43,351 bases of DNA from an uncultured Eubacteriales bacterium (GCA_900313925.1 OMTF01000037.1:1-43351), one strand, 5' to 3'; shown: positions 32,317 through 41,553, counted from the first letter of the stretch. Numbers and translations are program-made. Notes: generated by a model not told the origin, from the letters alone.

Positions 32317-33505
32317 TATCCGAAGCAGATACTTTGCGGATATCGGCTACCAGAGTCTGAACCATGACGGGGAGGAACTCTGCGGCGATCATGTTGAGAT
32401 CGCGGAGTCCAGCGTAAATGACGGGGAACATTTTTCCAAGATCATTGTTCTCGCGGACGGGCTGGGAAGCGGCGTCAAGGCGAACATCCTTGCCATTCTC
32501 ACCTCGAAGATTATCTCTACGATGCTTGCCGCGGACATGCAGATCGAAGATGCCGTCGAAACCATTGCCGCGACGCTTCCGGTAGACAAGAGCGTAAACA
32601 CCGCCTTTTCCACCTTTACGATCTTTCAGGTCTTTGACAACCGCATCGCCCGGATTATTGAATATGAAAACCCGAATGTCATCCTGATCCGGGACGGAAA
32701 GAGCGTGGAATTCGCCCGATCGGTGAAAAACATTGACGATAAGGAAATCTCCTTCTCCGAAATAGGCCTGCAGGAGAATGACCTGTTCTTCCTCATGAGC
32801 GACGGCGTGCTATATGCCAGCAAAAACGGCGTCTATAACGACAAATGGGACCGGGATCATGTCATCTCCTACATGGAAACCTTCTATAACATCGGCTTTA
32901 CGGCGAAGACACTGACCACGATTCTGCTCGATGAGACGAAAAAGCTGTACGGTGATCACCCGACGGACGACGCGACGGTCTGCACCATTCTCATCCGAAA
33001 CCGTGAAACCGTCAATCTTTGCTTCGGACCTCCGGCGGTCTTCGAGGACGGGAAAAAGATGATGACCTTCTTTTTCGGCCGCGAGGGCAAGCACATTGTC
33101 TGCGGAGGAACAACCGCGAAAATCGCGGCGGATTTCCTCGGAAAGCCGGTGATTACCTCCGATCTGGAGCCCGATCCAGAAATTCCTCCGATCTCGACCG
33201 TAGAAGGCATTGATCTTGTCACGGAAGGCATCGTAACCATGAACCGGGTCGTGATCTACGCCAAGGATTATCTTGCGGACAACAGCTCGTTTGAGAAGTG
33301 GAGCTATAAAAAGGACGGCGCTTCCCAGATCGCCCGCATGCTGTTTGAGACGGCTACGGACGTGAACCTGTTTATCGGGAAAGCCGTCAACCCGGCACAC
33401 CAGAATATGCAGCAGCTGAGTTTCGATGTCAAAATGCGTCTGGTGGACGAGCTGATTGACTGCCTGGAAAAAATGGGGAAAATCGTAACGGTGAACTATT
33501 TCTGA
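32297..33505 (+). CDS. SpoIIE-type PP2C protein phosphatase
   Basis: 402-residue Mn-dependent serine/threonine phosphatase domain protein. About residues 1-220 are the SpoIIE/PP2C fold: FADIGYQSLNHDGEELCGDH, VLADGLGSGVKANILA (metal aspartate), FFLMSDGVLYAS, GDHPTDDATVCTI. The rest (about 230-400) is specific to proteins paired with hydrogenase sensors and is unassigned. I start at ATG 32297; GGAG is 10 nt upstream (the TTG 6 nt before is too close). It overlaps the sensor gene by 20 nt, so both are made together. Its target phosphoprotein, perhaps an anti-sigma antagonist-like switch or a kinase, is not in the window. Confidence 0.9.
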   Translation: MKTRQSNIRSRYFADIGYQSLNHDGEELCGDHVEIAESSVNDGEHFSKIIVLADGLGSGVKANILAILTSKIISTMLAADMQIEDAVETIAATLPVDKSVNTAFSTFTIFQVFDNRIARIIEYENPNVILIRDGKSVEFARSVKNIDDKEISFSEIGLQENDLFFLMSDGVLYASKNGVYNDKWDRDHVISYMETFYNIGFTAKTLTTILLDETKKLYGDHPTDDATVCTILIRNRETVNLCFGPPAVFEDGKKMMTFFFGREGKHIVCGGTTAKIAADFLGKPVITSDLEPDPEIPPISTVEGIDLVTEGIVTMNRVVIYAKDYLADNSSFEKWSYKKDGASQIARMLFETATDVNLFIGKAVNPAHQNMQQLSFDVKMRLVDELIDCLEKMGKIVTVNYF

Positions 33506-33523
33506 AAGCCAAAGGAAACGGTT

Positions 33524-33566
33524 CGGGGAGGGCGGATTCCAATTCCGCCCTCCCCGCTGATTTTTC
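33524..33566 (+). terminator. Strong terminator after the phosphatase gene
   Basis: CGGGGAGGGCGGA (33524-33536) and TCCGCCCTCCCCG (33544-33556): perfect 13-bp stem, 7-nt loop, then CTGATTTTT. Lies between the convergent phosphatase and mnmE. Confidence 0.9.
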
Positions 33567-33598
33567 TTTCGCTGCGGTCTGTATTTTCTCTCCGCTTC

Positions 33599-34966
33599 CT
33601 ATTTTCCAACGCAGAAGCGGCTGAAGATCCGGTCCGTAATATCCGCCGAAACGCTCCGTCCGGTGATTTCGCCCAGCGCCTGCATTGCTTCCTCCACTTC
33701 CGTGAGTACGGCATCCGGCATAATCCGGGCGTCCAGGGCCTGCTTTGCTGCGTGCACGGACTCCAGCGCCCGCTTTACGGCATCCGCCTGGCGGGCGTTT
33801 GTCAGGATCTCTCCCGCCGGCACGGCCGGCACGGGATAAAGCTTTTCAATTTCCTCCTGCAGCCGGTCAAGGCCATCCCCCGTAAGGGAGCTGACGGAAA
33901 CGGCCGGGATTCCCCAGCGCTCCGCCGTCGGCTGCGCTCCGGTGCGATCGTTTTTCGTAAAAACCAGGATCCGCTTCGGGGCACCGGCTTCCCGGGCAAG
34001 CTTTTCGTCTTCCGCGTCCGGTGTCCGGGTTCCGTCGATAACGATCAGCGCAAGATCCGCCCGCCGCAGTGCCTCCCGGCTCCGGTCAACGCCCAGCTGC
34101 TCGACCCGATCGTCGGTTTTCTCCTTCAGGCCCGCCGTATCAATCAGCCGCAGCGTGAGCGGGCCCATGCGGATCTTCTCCTCTATGGTATCCCGGGTGG
34201 TCCCGGGTATGTCTGTCACGATGGCCCGGTCATAGCCGACCAGTGCGTTGAGCAGGGAGCTCTTCCCCGCATTCGGACGTCCGACCAGGGCGACCGGGAT
34301 CCCGTCCTTCATCAGCCGGCCTCGGGAAAAGGTCTCCGCAAGCGCCTGGAGCTGCGCAGCAGCGGATTCCAGCGTGCCCCGATACTCCTCCAGCCGGAAT
34401 TCCTCGATATCCTCGTCCGGAAAATCCAGCACAGCATGAAAATGTGCGCAGATATCCCCAAGCGATGCATAGAGGCCGTCCATTTTCCGCTGCAGGGAGC
34501 CGCCCAGCTGGCCTGCGGCGTTTTTAGCGGCTTCCGCACTTTCCGCGTCAATAATATCGATAACGGCTTCCGCCTGGCTGAGATCCATGCGCCCGTTCAT
34601 GAACGCCCGCCGGGTAAACTCCCCCGGTCCGGCCTGCCGAGCGCCAAGGGAGAACAGTGTCTCCAGAAGCTCCCGCAGAACCGTGGGGGAACCATGACAC
34701 TGATATTCCGCCGTATCCTCTCCGGTATAGCTGCCCGGGCCGCGGCTCAGCGTGCACAGACACCAGTCCATCACTTTTCCGTCCGCAGCCAGAAGCTGCC
34801 CGTAGACCAGGGTCCGGTCCGGATAGGACGAGACCGGCTTTCCGGAAATCGGCCGGAAAATCCTATCCGCCAGTGCAATCGACTGCGGACCGGAGGTCCG
34901 AACAATGCCGATGGCGCAGATCTGCTGTCCCGTTGAAATTGCCGCAATTGTATCCATAGTGTTCAT
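33599..34966 (-). CDS. mnmE: tRNA modification GTPase
   Basis: 455-residue GTPase that, with MnmG, adds the aminomethyl or carboxymethylaminomethyl group at U34 of tRNAs; MnmA of this window thiolates the same base. N-terminal tetrahydrofolate-binding domain (DTIAAISTGQQICAIGIVRT), helical domain, inserted G domain with GRPNAGKSSLL (G1), DIPGTTRDT (G2), DTAG (G3), TKND (G4), and the conserved C-terminal FCVGK. I use ATG 34966 (MNTMDTIA); ATG 34957 is as good, as GGA lies 9 nt before it. The frame upstream to 35146 is not MnmE-like. mnmG, often next door, is not here. Confidence 0.95.
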   Translation of the reverse strand: MNTMDTIAAISTGQQICAIGIVRTSGPQSIALADRIFRPISGKPVSSYPDRTLVYGQLLAADGKVMDWCLCTLSRGPGSYTGEDTAEYQCHGSPTVLRELLETLFSLGARQAGPGEFTRRAFMNGRMDLSQAEAVIDIIDAESAEAAKNAAGQLGGSLQRKMDGLYASLGDICAHFHAVLDFPDEDIEEFRLEEYRGTLESAAAQLQALAETFSRGRLMKDGIPVALVGRPNAGKSSLLNALVGYDRAIVTDIPGTTRDTIEEKIRMGPLTLRLIDTAGLKEKTDDRVEQLGVDRSREALRRADLALIVIDGTRTPDAEDEKLAREAGAPKRILVFTKNDRTGAQPTAERWGIPAVSVSSLTGDGLDRLQEEIEKLYPVPAVPAGEILTNARQADAVKRALESVHAAKQALDARIMPDAVLTEVEEAMQALGEITGRSVSADITDRIFSRFCVGK

Positions 34967-35162
34967 TCCGTCTTTGCCGCCGTGCATTTTTCCTTCCCGC
35001 ATCGGAGTCGAAACCGGCACGGCCGCCCCCTTTCTTTCCGTATCCGCGCCCGCGCAGGCCGGGTTCCGGCCCGCGGGATATTCTTTCGCATTCCTTTCCT
35101 CGAAGAAATTGCTTTCCGGCGCTGCTCGCCTCTTCCTTTTTCCCATTCGCGGGAACGCGCCA

Positions 35163-35750
35163 TTACCCTGTGCTTGCGGAAAAGGCCTCCAGCACGTTGA
35201 AGATGGTGTTTTTCGTCAAGTTGTCAATAATATCCAGAAACGTATCCGCGGGCTCTTTGCAGCCGGACTGAATCCAGTTCGAAATCAGCGAAAAAACTCC
35301 GTTGAGATAATACTCGTAAATATAGGAAAACTGCTCCTTGCGCAGGTGCAGGGGTGCGCCTCTTGCCTCCTCCGTTTCCCGGGCGCAGTTCCGTACGAAC
35401 TCTTCGATGTGCGGCTTGAGCTTGCCGCTCAGATATCTGGTGATTTCTGAGCTGTATTTTGAATTCAGCAATGCGCAGAAAAATTCCTTGTTCTCTTCCA
35501 GAGCATCCAGGAGGACCGACGTTTTTTCCTTCCAGTTTTTCGAATTTACCCCGGACACCGAAAGATTCGACATTCTCTGGCTTGCCATCCATTTCAGAAG
35601 ATCTTCGATCCCGTGGAAATGAAAGTAGAATGTTTTGCGGTTTACCGGACCGGCTGCAACAATGTCCTTCACGGTAATATCGTCAAGGGGCTTGGAGCAC
35701 ATCAGTCTTTCCATCGTATACATGATATGTTCATTTGCATACCCCGCCAT
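35163..35750 (-). CDS. TetR-family transcriptional regulator
   Basis: 195-residue repressor. HTH near residues 22-50 (DDITVKDIVAAGPVNRKTFY, FHFHGIEDLL), the TetR opening with the Phe-Tyr-x-His-Phe turn; the C-terminal ligand domain is variable and helical (YIYEYYLNGVFSLISNWIQ). It is divergent from the 2,4-dienoyl-CoA reductase-like gene with 134 bp between them, which holds two direct repeats, so that gene is its likely target. AAAGGAG lies 8 nt before ATG 35750. Ligand unknown, possibly an acyl-CoA or aromatic acid. Confidence 0.88.
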   Translation of the reverse strand: MAGYANEHIMYTMERLMCSKPLDDITVKDIVAAGPVNRKTFYFHFHGIEDLLKWMASQRMSNLSVSGVNSKNWKEKTSVLLDALEENKEFFCALLNSKYSSEITRYLSGKLKPHIEEFVRNCARETEEARGAPLHLRKEQFSYIYEYYLNGVFSLISNWIQSGCKEPADTFLDIIDNLTKNTIFNVLEAFSASTG

Positions 35751-35802
35751 TTGCCTGCTCCTTTTCTGGTCATTGTCAAACTCTGTATGTCTTTTTAGTC
35801 AT

Positions 35803-35821
35803 TGTACCATTGTGTACCATT
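35803..35821. promoter_or_regulatory. Tandem 9-bp direct repeat between TetR and reductase genes
   Basis: TGTACCATT at 35803-35811 and again at 35813-35821, exactly one helical turn apart. GTCATTGT also occurs twice (35769-35776 and 35798-35805). Candidate operator of the divergent TetR regulator. Confidence 0.5.
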
Positions 35822-35884
35822 TACAGGCAAGCCGGAAGGGCATACTTTTGATCCGGAATTCATACCAGTAAGGAGGCTGCAATC

Positions 35885-38002
35885 ATGCATTACGAGATGC
35901 TCCAGAAAGAAGGGAAAATTGGGACTATGACGGTGAAAAACCGTCTGGTAATGTCCGGTGTCGGCGTCATGACCGGGGACCCGGGCGGCCGGCCGGGAAA
36001 GCGTGAAATTGAATATTTCAAGGAACGCGCCAAAGGCGATGTCGGGCTTCTGATCACTGCGGTGACCCGAATAAACGACGACACCGGCGCCGTTTCCCCC
36101 ACGCAGCTTTCCATGGCTGACGACAAATATATTGCCCCGATGGCGGAAATGGTAAAGGAAATTCATGCGCAGGGCTCCAAGCTCGTCGTGCAGCTGCATC
36201 ATCCCGGCAGGCAGAACTTCGCCTTATTTGCGAATATGGCCGGCCGAATTTTCCGGGAAGGAGAGAAGCATCCGGTGCGCTGGGGGAAAATGCGGAAAAT
36301 GCTCGGCAGCTCCGATACTGCCGCGATGTGCGATCCGCCCCTTTCCACCGTAGCGAAGCTTCTCCGTCCCAACCTCGCCCCCTCGGCAGTCCCCCTTGCG
36401 TATGGGGATACGGCCATCTACAATCAGCCGACAAGAGCCTTAACCGTAAAGGAGATTCTTGCGCTGGAAGATCAATTCGCGCAGGCTGCTCTGCGGGTGA
36501 AGAAGTCCGGCGCGGACGGCGTTGAGTTCCATGCCGCCCACGGCTACCTGATCTCCGAATTTTTCAGCCCCCATACAAATCGGCGCACGGACGCCTACGG
36601 CGGGTCCCTTGAAAACCGCACCCGGTTTCTGAAGGAAATTCTGGAAAAAACCCGGGCGCTTGTCGGTCCGGATTACCCCCTTCTTGTCCGCCTGAATGTA
36701 GACGAATTCTACCGCGACATCGGGATGCCCGGCGTAGGGCTGGAGCTGAAGGAAGGCGTGCAGATCGCAAAACTTACCGAAGCCTACGGAGCGGACGCCA
36801 TTGACGTCTCCTGCGGTACCTACGAAACGCTCAATCACCTGATGGAGGTAACGACCTACCCGCTGGGCTGGCGCACTTACCTTGCCAAAGCCGTCAAGCA
36901 GGAAGTTTCGATTCCCGTGATCGCCGTCGGCATGATCCGTACGCCCGACCAGGCGGAAAGCCTGCTGGAAAACGGAAGCATGGACTTCATCGGGCTCGGC
37001 CGCCCGCTGATTGCGGATCCCTACTGGATGAAAAAAGCGGAGGAGGGCCGAAGTGAAGACATTGTACGGTGCATTGCCTGCCAGACCTGCAAAATGACGC
37101 AGATGAAGAACGCGCCCGGCGGAGAAACCGGCCGCTGTGCGCTGAATCCGAGGGCCTGTCATGAATATGAGTATCCTCCTGTCGGACGCAGGAATGGTGA
37201 GCAGAGGAAAGTCGTTATCGTGGGTGCGGGACCCGGCGGTTTAACCGCCGCCCGGGAACTTGCAATGCGGGATTTTGACGTCATCGTCTATGAAAAAGAG
37301 GCTTCCGCAGGCGGGCAGCTGCACCTGGCGGATAAGCCGCCCTGCAAGGAGAAATACGCGTGGCCGACCGTGGATCTCCTCCGTGCCGCCGAAAAAGCCG
37401 GAGCAAAATTTCTTTTCGGCCATAAGGCGGAAGCGGAGGAAATTCTTCGGCAGAATCCATACGCCGTGATTCTTGCCACCGGCAGCAGGCCCCGTGGGGC
37501 TTCCGTTCCCGGCGCGTCCCTTCCGAATGTATATACCGCCGCACAGATCCTGCGCGGGGACGCGGAGCTGCGGGATCGGGACATCCTGCTCTTCGGATCC
37601 GGCCTGACGGGCCTTGAAACCGCACATTACCTTATTAAAAACGGAGGGAACAGAATTTCCGTTTTCGACATGAGCAAAACGATTGCCCCGGGCGGTCCGA
37701 TGCAGCAGGTGCATGATATCGTCCCGAAGCTGAAAAAAGCAGGCGTCGCCTTCTATCTGAACTCCAAGCTGCAGGAAATCACGGAATCCGGCGCATATAT
37801 TGAGGACCTGCCGTCCAAGACCCGCGAGTTCATTCGGGCGGACGCCGTGGTTCTCTCCCTTGGCGTTGTGCCGGAAAACTCGCTTGCACAGCAGCTGAAA
37901 GGAAAGTGCGGCAGAGTCTATTCCGTCGGCGACGCCGTCAAGGGCGGCTTCATCATTGATGCGACGCTGCCCGCCTTTGAGCTTGCCCGCTCCCTGGAGT
38001 AG
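35885..38002 (+). CDS. 2,4-dienoyl-CoA reductase / old yellow enzyme family oxidoreductase
   Basis: 705-residue flavoprotein. Residues 1-370 are the OYE-type FMN barrel (QLHHPGRQNF, GADGVEFHAAHGYLISEFFS, NRRTDAYGGSLENRTRF, IGLGRPLIADP). Next a 4Fe-4S site with C396, C399, C402 and C418, then an FAD domain (VIVGAGPGGLTAARELA) and an NAD(P)H domain (LLFGSGLTGLETAHYL). Such enzymes reduce carbon-carbon double bonds of dienoyl-CoA, 2-enoates, cinnamates or bile-acid intermediates (BaiCD/BaiH) in anaerobes; the substrate cannot be told here. AAGGAGG lies 8 nt before ATG. It is transcribed alone and is probably repressed by the divergent TetR protein. Confidence 0.92.
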   Translation: MHYEMLQKEGKIGTMTVKNRLVMSGVGVMTGDPGGRPGKREIEYFKERAKGDVGLLITAVTRINDDTGAVSPTQLSMADDKYIAPMAEMVKEIHAQGSKLVVQLHHPGRQNFALFANMAGRIFREGEKHPVRWGKMRKMLGSSDTAAMCDPPLSTVAKLLRPNLAPSAVPLAYGDTAIYNQPTRALTVKEILALEDQFAQAALRVKKSGADGVEFHAAHGYLISEFFSPHTNRRTDAYGGSLENRTRFLKEILEKTRALVGPDYPLLVRLNVDEFYRDIGMPGVGLELKEGVQIAKLTEAYGADAIDVSCGTYETLNHLMEVTTYPLGWRTYLAKAVKQEVSIPVIAVGMIRTPDQAESLLENGSMDFIGLGRPLIADPYWMKKAEEGRSEDIVRCIACQTCKMTQMKNAPGGETGRCALNPRACHEYEYPPVGRRNGEQRKVVIVGAGPGGLTAARELAMRDFDVIVYEKEASAGGQLHLADKPPCKEKYAWPTVDLLRAAEKAGAKFLFGHKAEAEEILRQNPYAVILATGSRPRGASVPGASLPNVYTAAQILRGDAELRDRDILLFGSGLTGLETAHYLIKNGGNRISVFDMSKTIAPGGPMQQVHDIVPKLKKAGVAFYLNSKLQEITESGAYIEDLPSKTREFIRADAVVLSLGVVPENSLAQQLKGKCGRVYSVGDAVKGGFIIDATLPAFELARSLE

Positions 38003-38023
38003 CGCCGTCCGCCGCTTCCGGCA

Positions 38024-38066
38024 AAAAAAGAGCCGATACATATCCCTCCGATACGTACCGGCTCTT
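38024..38066. terminator. Bidirectional terminator between the reductase and rex
   Basis: AAGAGCCG (38028-38035) and CGGCTCTT (38059-38066) form the stem, extended by TAC/GTA across a mismatch. On + TGTTTTT follows; on - a run of seven T follows, so it serves both convergent genes. Confidence 0.85.
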
Positions 38067-38078
38067 CTGTTTTTCTGC

Positions 38079-38750
38079 CTATTCTCTTCCTGTCCGATGC
38101 TGCCGTGCAGCCGTTTCATCTCTGCGGTCGGAAATATAATAGCTCAGCGCCAGAAGGCTGTCGGAAAAATGCATGTTTTCCACCAGCATGGAGCTGTTCG
38201 GTTCCGTAATTTCCACGTTTGTGAAATTCCAGATCGCCTGAATGCCATAGGATTCCAGTTCCTCCGTCATCTTGACCGCGATGCCCTTCGGTACGCACAG
38301 TACCGCCGCGTCGACCTGATGGCTTGCAATATAGTCTTTCAGATCCGTTACCGCATGCACCGGAATCCCGTTCACTGCCGTACCGACCAGCGCCGGTTTC
38401 ACGTCGAAGGCGCAGTCCAGTGTAAAGCCGCAGTTAGAAAATTCAAAGTTATTGATAAGCGCGCTGCCAATGTTACCGACACCGATCAGAATTGCGCGCA
38501 TGCCGCGATCCATTCCGAGAATGGTGGCGATTTCCTTTCGGAGAGCCAGCACGTTGTATCCGTATCCCTGCTGTCCGAAATCTCCAAAGCTGCTGAAATC
38601 CTGACGAATCTGCGAAGGAGTCAATCCCAGCTGTTTTCCGAGCTCGCCGGAAGAAATGCGCGTGACGCCTTCCGCATTCAGTTCATCCAGTTTCCGCAGA
38701 TACCGGGGAAGCCGCCGAATCACATTGTTTGAGACCTTAAGCCGTTTCAC
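38079..38750 (-). CDS. rex: Redox-sensing repressor Rex
   Basis: 223-residue NADH/NAD+ sensing repressor of fermentation and electron-transfer genes. N-terminal winged helix (SNNVIRRLPRYLRKLDELNA, LTPSQIRQDFSSFGDFGQQG with the family's conserved QIRxD turn), then a Rossmann domain with LIGVGNIGSALINN and FDVKPALVG; the C-terminal swapped helix (NSSMLVENMHFSDSLLALSY) is present. I start at GTG 38750 (VKRLKVSNN) because GGAG is 9 nt upstream; the ATG frame at 38819 extends through non-conserved sequence. No Rex box (TTGT...ACAA dyad) was spotted in the window. Confidence 0.95.
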   Translation of the reverse strand: MKRLKVSNNVIRRLPRYLRKLDELNAEGVTRISSGELGKQLGLTPSQIRQDFSSFGDFGQQGYGYNVLALRKEIATILGMDRGMRAILIGVGNIGSALINNFEFSNCGFTLDCAFDVKPALVGTAVNGIPVHAVTDLKDYIASHQVDAAVLCVPKGIAVKMTEELESYGIQAIWNFTNVEITEPNSSMLVENMHFSDSLLALSYYISDRRDETAARQHRTGRE

Positions 38751-38884
38751 GATTTTTCTCTCCTTATTGCATCTTACCTCTGCCCGCGAGGGGCAGAAAA
38801 CCTTGAAAAAATATACCATATTAGGGCGCTGTTTTCAAGATCTTATCCAAAAAGTGCACTGATTACTGGTGAAAATCGGCTGTT

Positions 38885-39886
38885 TTATTCATTTGGCTCT
38901 GGTTTTCGCACATTTCCATCCTTTTCTTCCAAAACCTGCCGTAACAGTTCCCGAAGTTCGGACAGCGTTGAAACCCGGGTAATGCGGGCACGGTACCGAG
39001 CCGCACCGGGAAGGCCCTTCAAGTACCAGGGAACCTGGTGTCTCGCCTCCAGACACGCGGCCCGCTCCCCCCGTACGGAAGCCAGAAGTTCCGTCTGCCG
39101 GAACGCTGCCTGCAGGCGCTCGGATAAGGGCGGAAGCTCCGGAACCGGTTCTCCGCGCAGCAGGGCGTTTCCCTGCTGAAAAATCCATGGGTTTCCAAAG
39201 GAGCCTCGGGCAATCATCGCAAGATCGCAGCCCGTATAGCGCAGAATATGGGCCGCGTCCTGCGGAGTAAAAATGTCTCCGTTTGCTATGACGGGAATGG
39301 AAACCGCCCGCTTGACTACCCGCAGAATATCCCAGTCGGCGCGCCCGCCGTACATCTGCACCTTCGTCCGGCCGTGCACGGCAATCGCGCTGGCGCCGGC
39401 CTGCTCGCAGACCTTTGCGAACGCCGGCGCGTTGACGCTTCCTCCATCCCAGCCTTTTCGAAACTTTACCGTGACCGGAACCGGAACCGCCCGGACCACC
39501 GCCGCAATCACTTCCCCGGCGAGATCCGGATCCCGCATCAGCGCCGATCCGTCGCCGGAACGGACAACCTTTCCGACAGGACAGCCCATATTGATATCGA
39601 TGAGGTCCGCTCCGGAGTACTCCAGCGCAAGGCGGGCTCCTTCCGCCATGATTTCCGGTTCATGACCGAAAATCTGCACAGCGCAGGGATGATCTTCCTT
39701 CGGGATATAAAGCAGCGCCCGGGTTTTTCGATCTCCATAGACCAGCGCTTTGCTGCTGACCATTTCCGTTGCGGTCATCGCCGCACCGCAGCGTCGGCAG
39801 AGATGCCGGAACGCGAAATCCGTCACGCCGGCCATCGGCGCAAGGACAAGCTGCCCGTCCAGGGAAACCTTTCCGATGTCTACCAT
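38885..39886 (-). CDS. dus: tRNA-dihydrouridine synthase (DusB family)
   Basis: 333-residue FMN-dependent enzyme that reduces uridines of the tRNA D-loop. TIM barrel with LAPMAGVTDFAFR, the catalytic cysteine region DINMGCPVGKVVRSGDGSAL, the RKGWD turn, IAVHGRTKVQMYGG and ANGDIFTP. C-terminal helical tRNA-binding domain. Start ATG 39886 (MVDIGKVSLDG) overlaps the stop of the exonuclease gene by 7 nt, so the two are coupled; the frame upstream is shadow within that gene. DusB against DusA/C follows from the short N-terminus and overall form. Confidence 0.93.
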   Translation of the reverse strand: MVDIGKVSLDGQLVLAPMAGVTDFAFRHLCRRCGAAMTATEMVSSKALVYGDRKTRALLYIPKEDHPCAVQIFGHEPEIMAEGARLALEYSGADLIDINMGCPVGKVVRSGDGSALMRDPDLAGEVIAAVVRAVPVPVTVKFRKGWDGGSVNAPAFAKVCEQAGASAIAVHGRTKVQMYGGRADWDILRVVKRAVSIPVIANGDIFTPQDAAHILRYTGCDLAMIARGSFGNPWIFQQGNALLRGEPVPELPPLSERLQAAFRQTELLASVRGERAACLEARHQVPWYLKGLPGAARYRARITRVSTLSELRELLRQVLEEKDGNVRKPEPNE

Positions 39887-40635
39887 ATCAGATCCAGCCC
39901 GACCGGACAGTGATCGCTGCCGGAAATCTCCGAAAAAATCCAGGGTTCCCGGATGTTGCCCCGCAGACGCCTGGAAACGAGAAAATAATCGATGCGCCAG
40001 CCTACGTTGTTCGCCCGGGCGTTTCCTCGGTAGCTCCACCAGGTATAGGCGTCCTTCCGATTCGGATATACGGTCCGGTAGGTATCCAGAAATCCTGCCG
40101 CGAGCAGTTCCTCGAACTTTCCGCGCTCCTGCGGGGAATAGCCGGCGTGGCCCTCGTTGGCTTTCGGATGCTTCAGATCGATCGGCTCGTGCGCTACGTT
40201 CATATCACCGCATATAATCACCGGCTTTTTCCGATCCAGATCCTGCACATACGCCCGGAAGGCGTCTTCCCACGCCATCCGGTAATCGATCCGCCGCAGT
40301 TCGTCCTGCGCGTTGGGCGTGTAGACGCAGACAAGGTAAAAATAGGGGAATTCCAGTGTTACGCAGCGCCCTTCGTGGTTATGCTCCTCTGCGCCGATTC
40401 CGCGGGTCGCCCGCAGCGGGACGTGCCGCGTAAACACGGCGGTTCCGGAGTATCCCTTGCGATCCGCATAATCCCAGTACGACGTATAGCCGGGCAGTTC
40501 CAAATCCAGCTGCCCCGCCTGTAGCTTGGTTTCCTGCAGGCAGAAGCAGTCCGCGTTCAAGCGGAGGAATGATTCCACAAACCCCTTATTCTGCACCGCC
40601 CGCAGGCCGTTTACATTCCACGATACAAATCTCAT
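39880..40635 (-). CDS. xth: Exodeoxyribonuclease III
   Basis: 251-residue AP endonuclease and 3'-5' exonuclease of base excision repair. Family motifs: FVSWNVNGLRA (residues 3-13), CLQETKL (metal glutamate), GYSGTAVF, CGDMNVAHEPIDL, WRIDYFLVS and GSDHCPVGL with the catalytic Asp-His. Length is normal. It overlaps trmB upstream by ATGA (40632-40635) and dus downstream by 7 nt, so it is the middle gene of a tightly packed operon. Confidence 0.95.
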   Translation of the reverse strand: MRFVSWNVNGLRAVQNKGFVESFLRLNADCFCLQETKLQAGQLDLELPGYTSYWDYADRKGYSGTAVFTRHVPLRATRGIGAEEHNHEGRCVTLEFPYFYLVCVYTPNAQDELRRIDYRMAWEDAFRAYVQDLDRKKPVIICGDMNVAHEPIDLKHPKANEGHAGYSPQERGKFEELLAAGFLDTYRTVYPNRKDAYTWWSYRGNARANNVGWRIDYFLVSRRLRGNIREPWIFSEISGSDHCPVGLDLIW

Positions 40636-41384
40636 TTTTTTGACTCTCCCGTCTCGCCGGCAGCAAAGAGCTCCGCCGTTTTATACGGCCGGGCAATGCC
40701 CGCCTGATACAGGCGCGGCGCCGGCCCGTCTGCCGTACTCTTTGTTTCCTCTGTGCGCACGGCAATCAGCTTATGAATCGGCACGCCTTTGGCGTAAAAT
40801 TTTTTTTCATAGTCCGTCATGATATCGGAAGGGCCGCCGGCATGGAGGTCGTCCGTCTCCAGCCGGATCTGCCATCCCTCTTTCCGGAACTCCTCGAGGG
40901 ACCAGGCAAAAAGCGGCGCGTTGTCCGTCTTAAAATGGACTTCGCCGCCCTGCTGCAGCGCCGTCGCGTATTTTCGCAGAAAGATCGGTGCCGTCAGACG
41001 GTGCTTCGCGTCGTGGCTTTTCGGCCAGGGATCGCAGAAATTTACATAGATCCGATCCACTTCGCCGGCATCAAAAAGCTCGGGCAGCTGCGCGGCGTCG
41101 CGCTGCAGGAAGCGGACGTTGGCAAGCTTCCCATCCTTCGCCTTTTCCATGGCCATAACCAGCGCTTCCGATACAATTTCCACCGCGAGAAGAAACCGTT
41201 CCGGATGCTGCCTGGCTGTCTCTGCGGTGAAGGATCCTTTTCCGCACCCCAGCTCTACATCCAAGGCCTGGTATCCCGGAAAAGAAGCCCTCCAGTTCCC
41301 CCGAACGGTCTCCGGTTCCCGGATCTGAAACGCTGCGCAGGTTTCCAGCCGTTCGCGCAGATGAGGTTTTTTTCGCATTCGCAC
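40632..41384 (-). CDS. trmB: tRNA (guanine-N7-)-methyltransferase
   Basis: 250-residue S-adenosylmethionine enzyme that methylates G46 of tRNA. Motif I is DVELGCGKGSF; the TrmB-specific NFCDPWPKSHDAKHRLT and TDYEKKF follow; the helix after SAM binding includes AVEIVSEALVMA. I start at GTG 41384 because AGGTG precedes it by 6 nt; ATG 41378, two codons later, is an alternative. The frame further upstream runs into the tRNA-Pro promoter region and is not conserved. The gene leads the trmB-xth-dus operon, each pair overlapping. Confidence 0.93.
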   Translation of the reverse strand: MRMRKKPHLRERLETCAAFQIREPETVRGNWRASFPGYQALDVELGCGKGSFTAETARQHPERFLLAVEIVSEALVMAMEKAKDGKLANVRFLQRDAAQLPELFDAGEVDRIYVNFCDPWPKSHDAKHRLTAPIFLRKYATALQQGGEVHFKTDNAPLFAWSLEEFRKEGWQIRLETDDLHAGGPSDIMTDYEKKFYAKGVPIHKLIAVRTEETKSTADGPAPRLYQAGIARPYKTAELFAAGETGESKK

Positions 41385-41553
41385 ATTGATCACCTGTTGC
41401 AAAGAATACCACAAGGACCGCACCCGTTCAAATCGCACAGCCCGGCGAAATTCGGAGCGGTTCCTTTCCGGATTTTTCCGGTTGAACTGCGCTGCAAAAC
41501 GTGATATCTTAAGTAGCGCAGCATTGAAAGTCGCTGTACTTCGGGAAATCCGC

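Noticed and set aside
37241-38119. 292-codon open frame on - overlapping the reductase and rex ends
   Set aside because: Runs across a bidirectional terminator and two well-supported genes.
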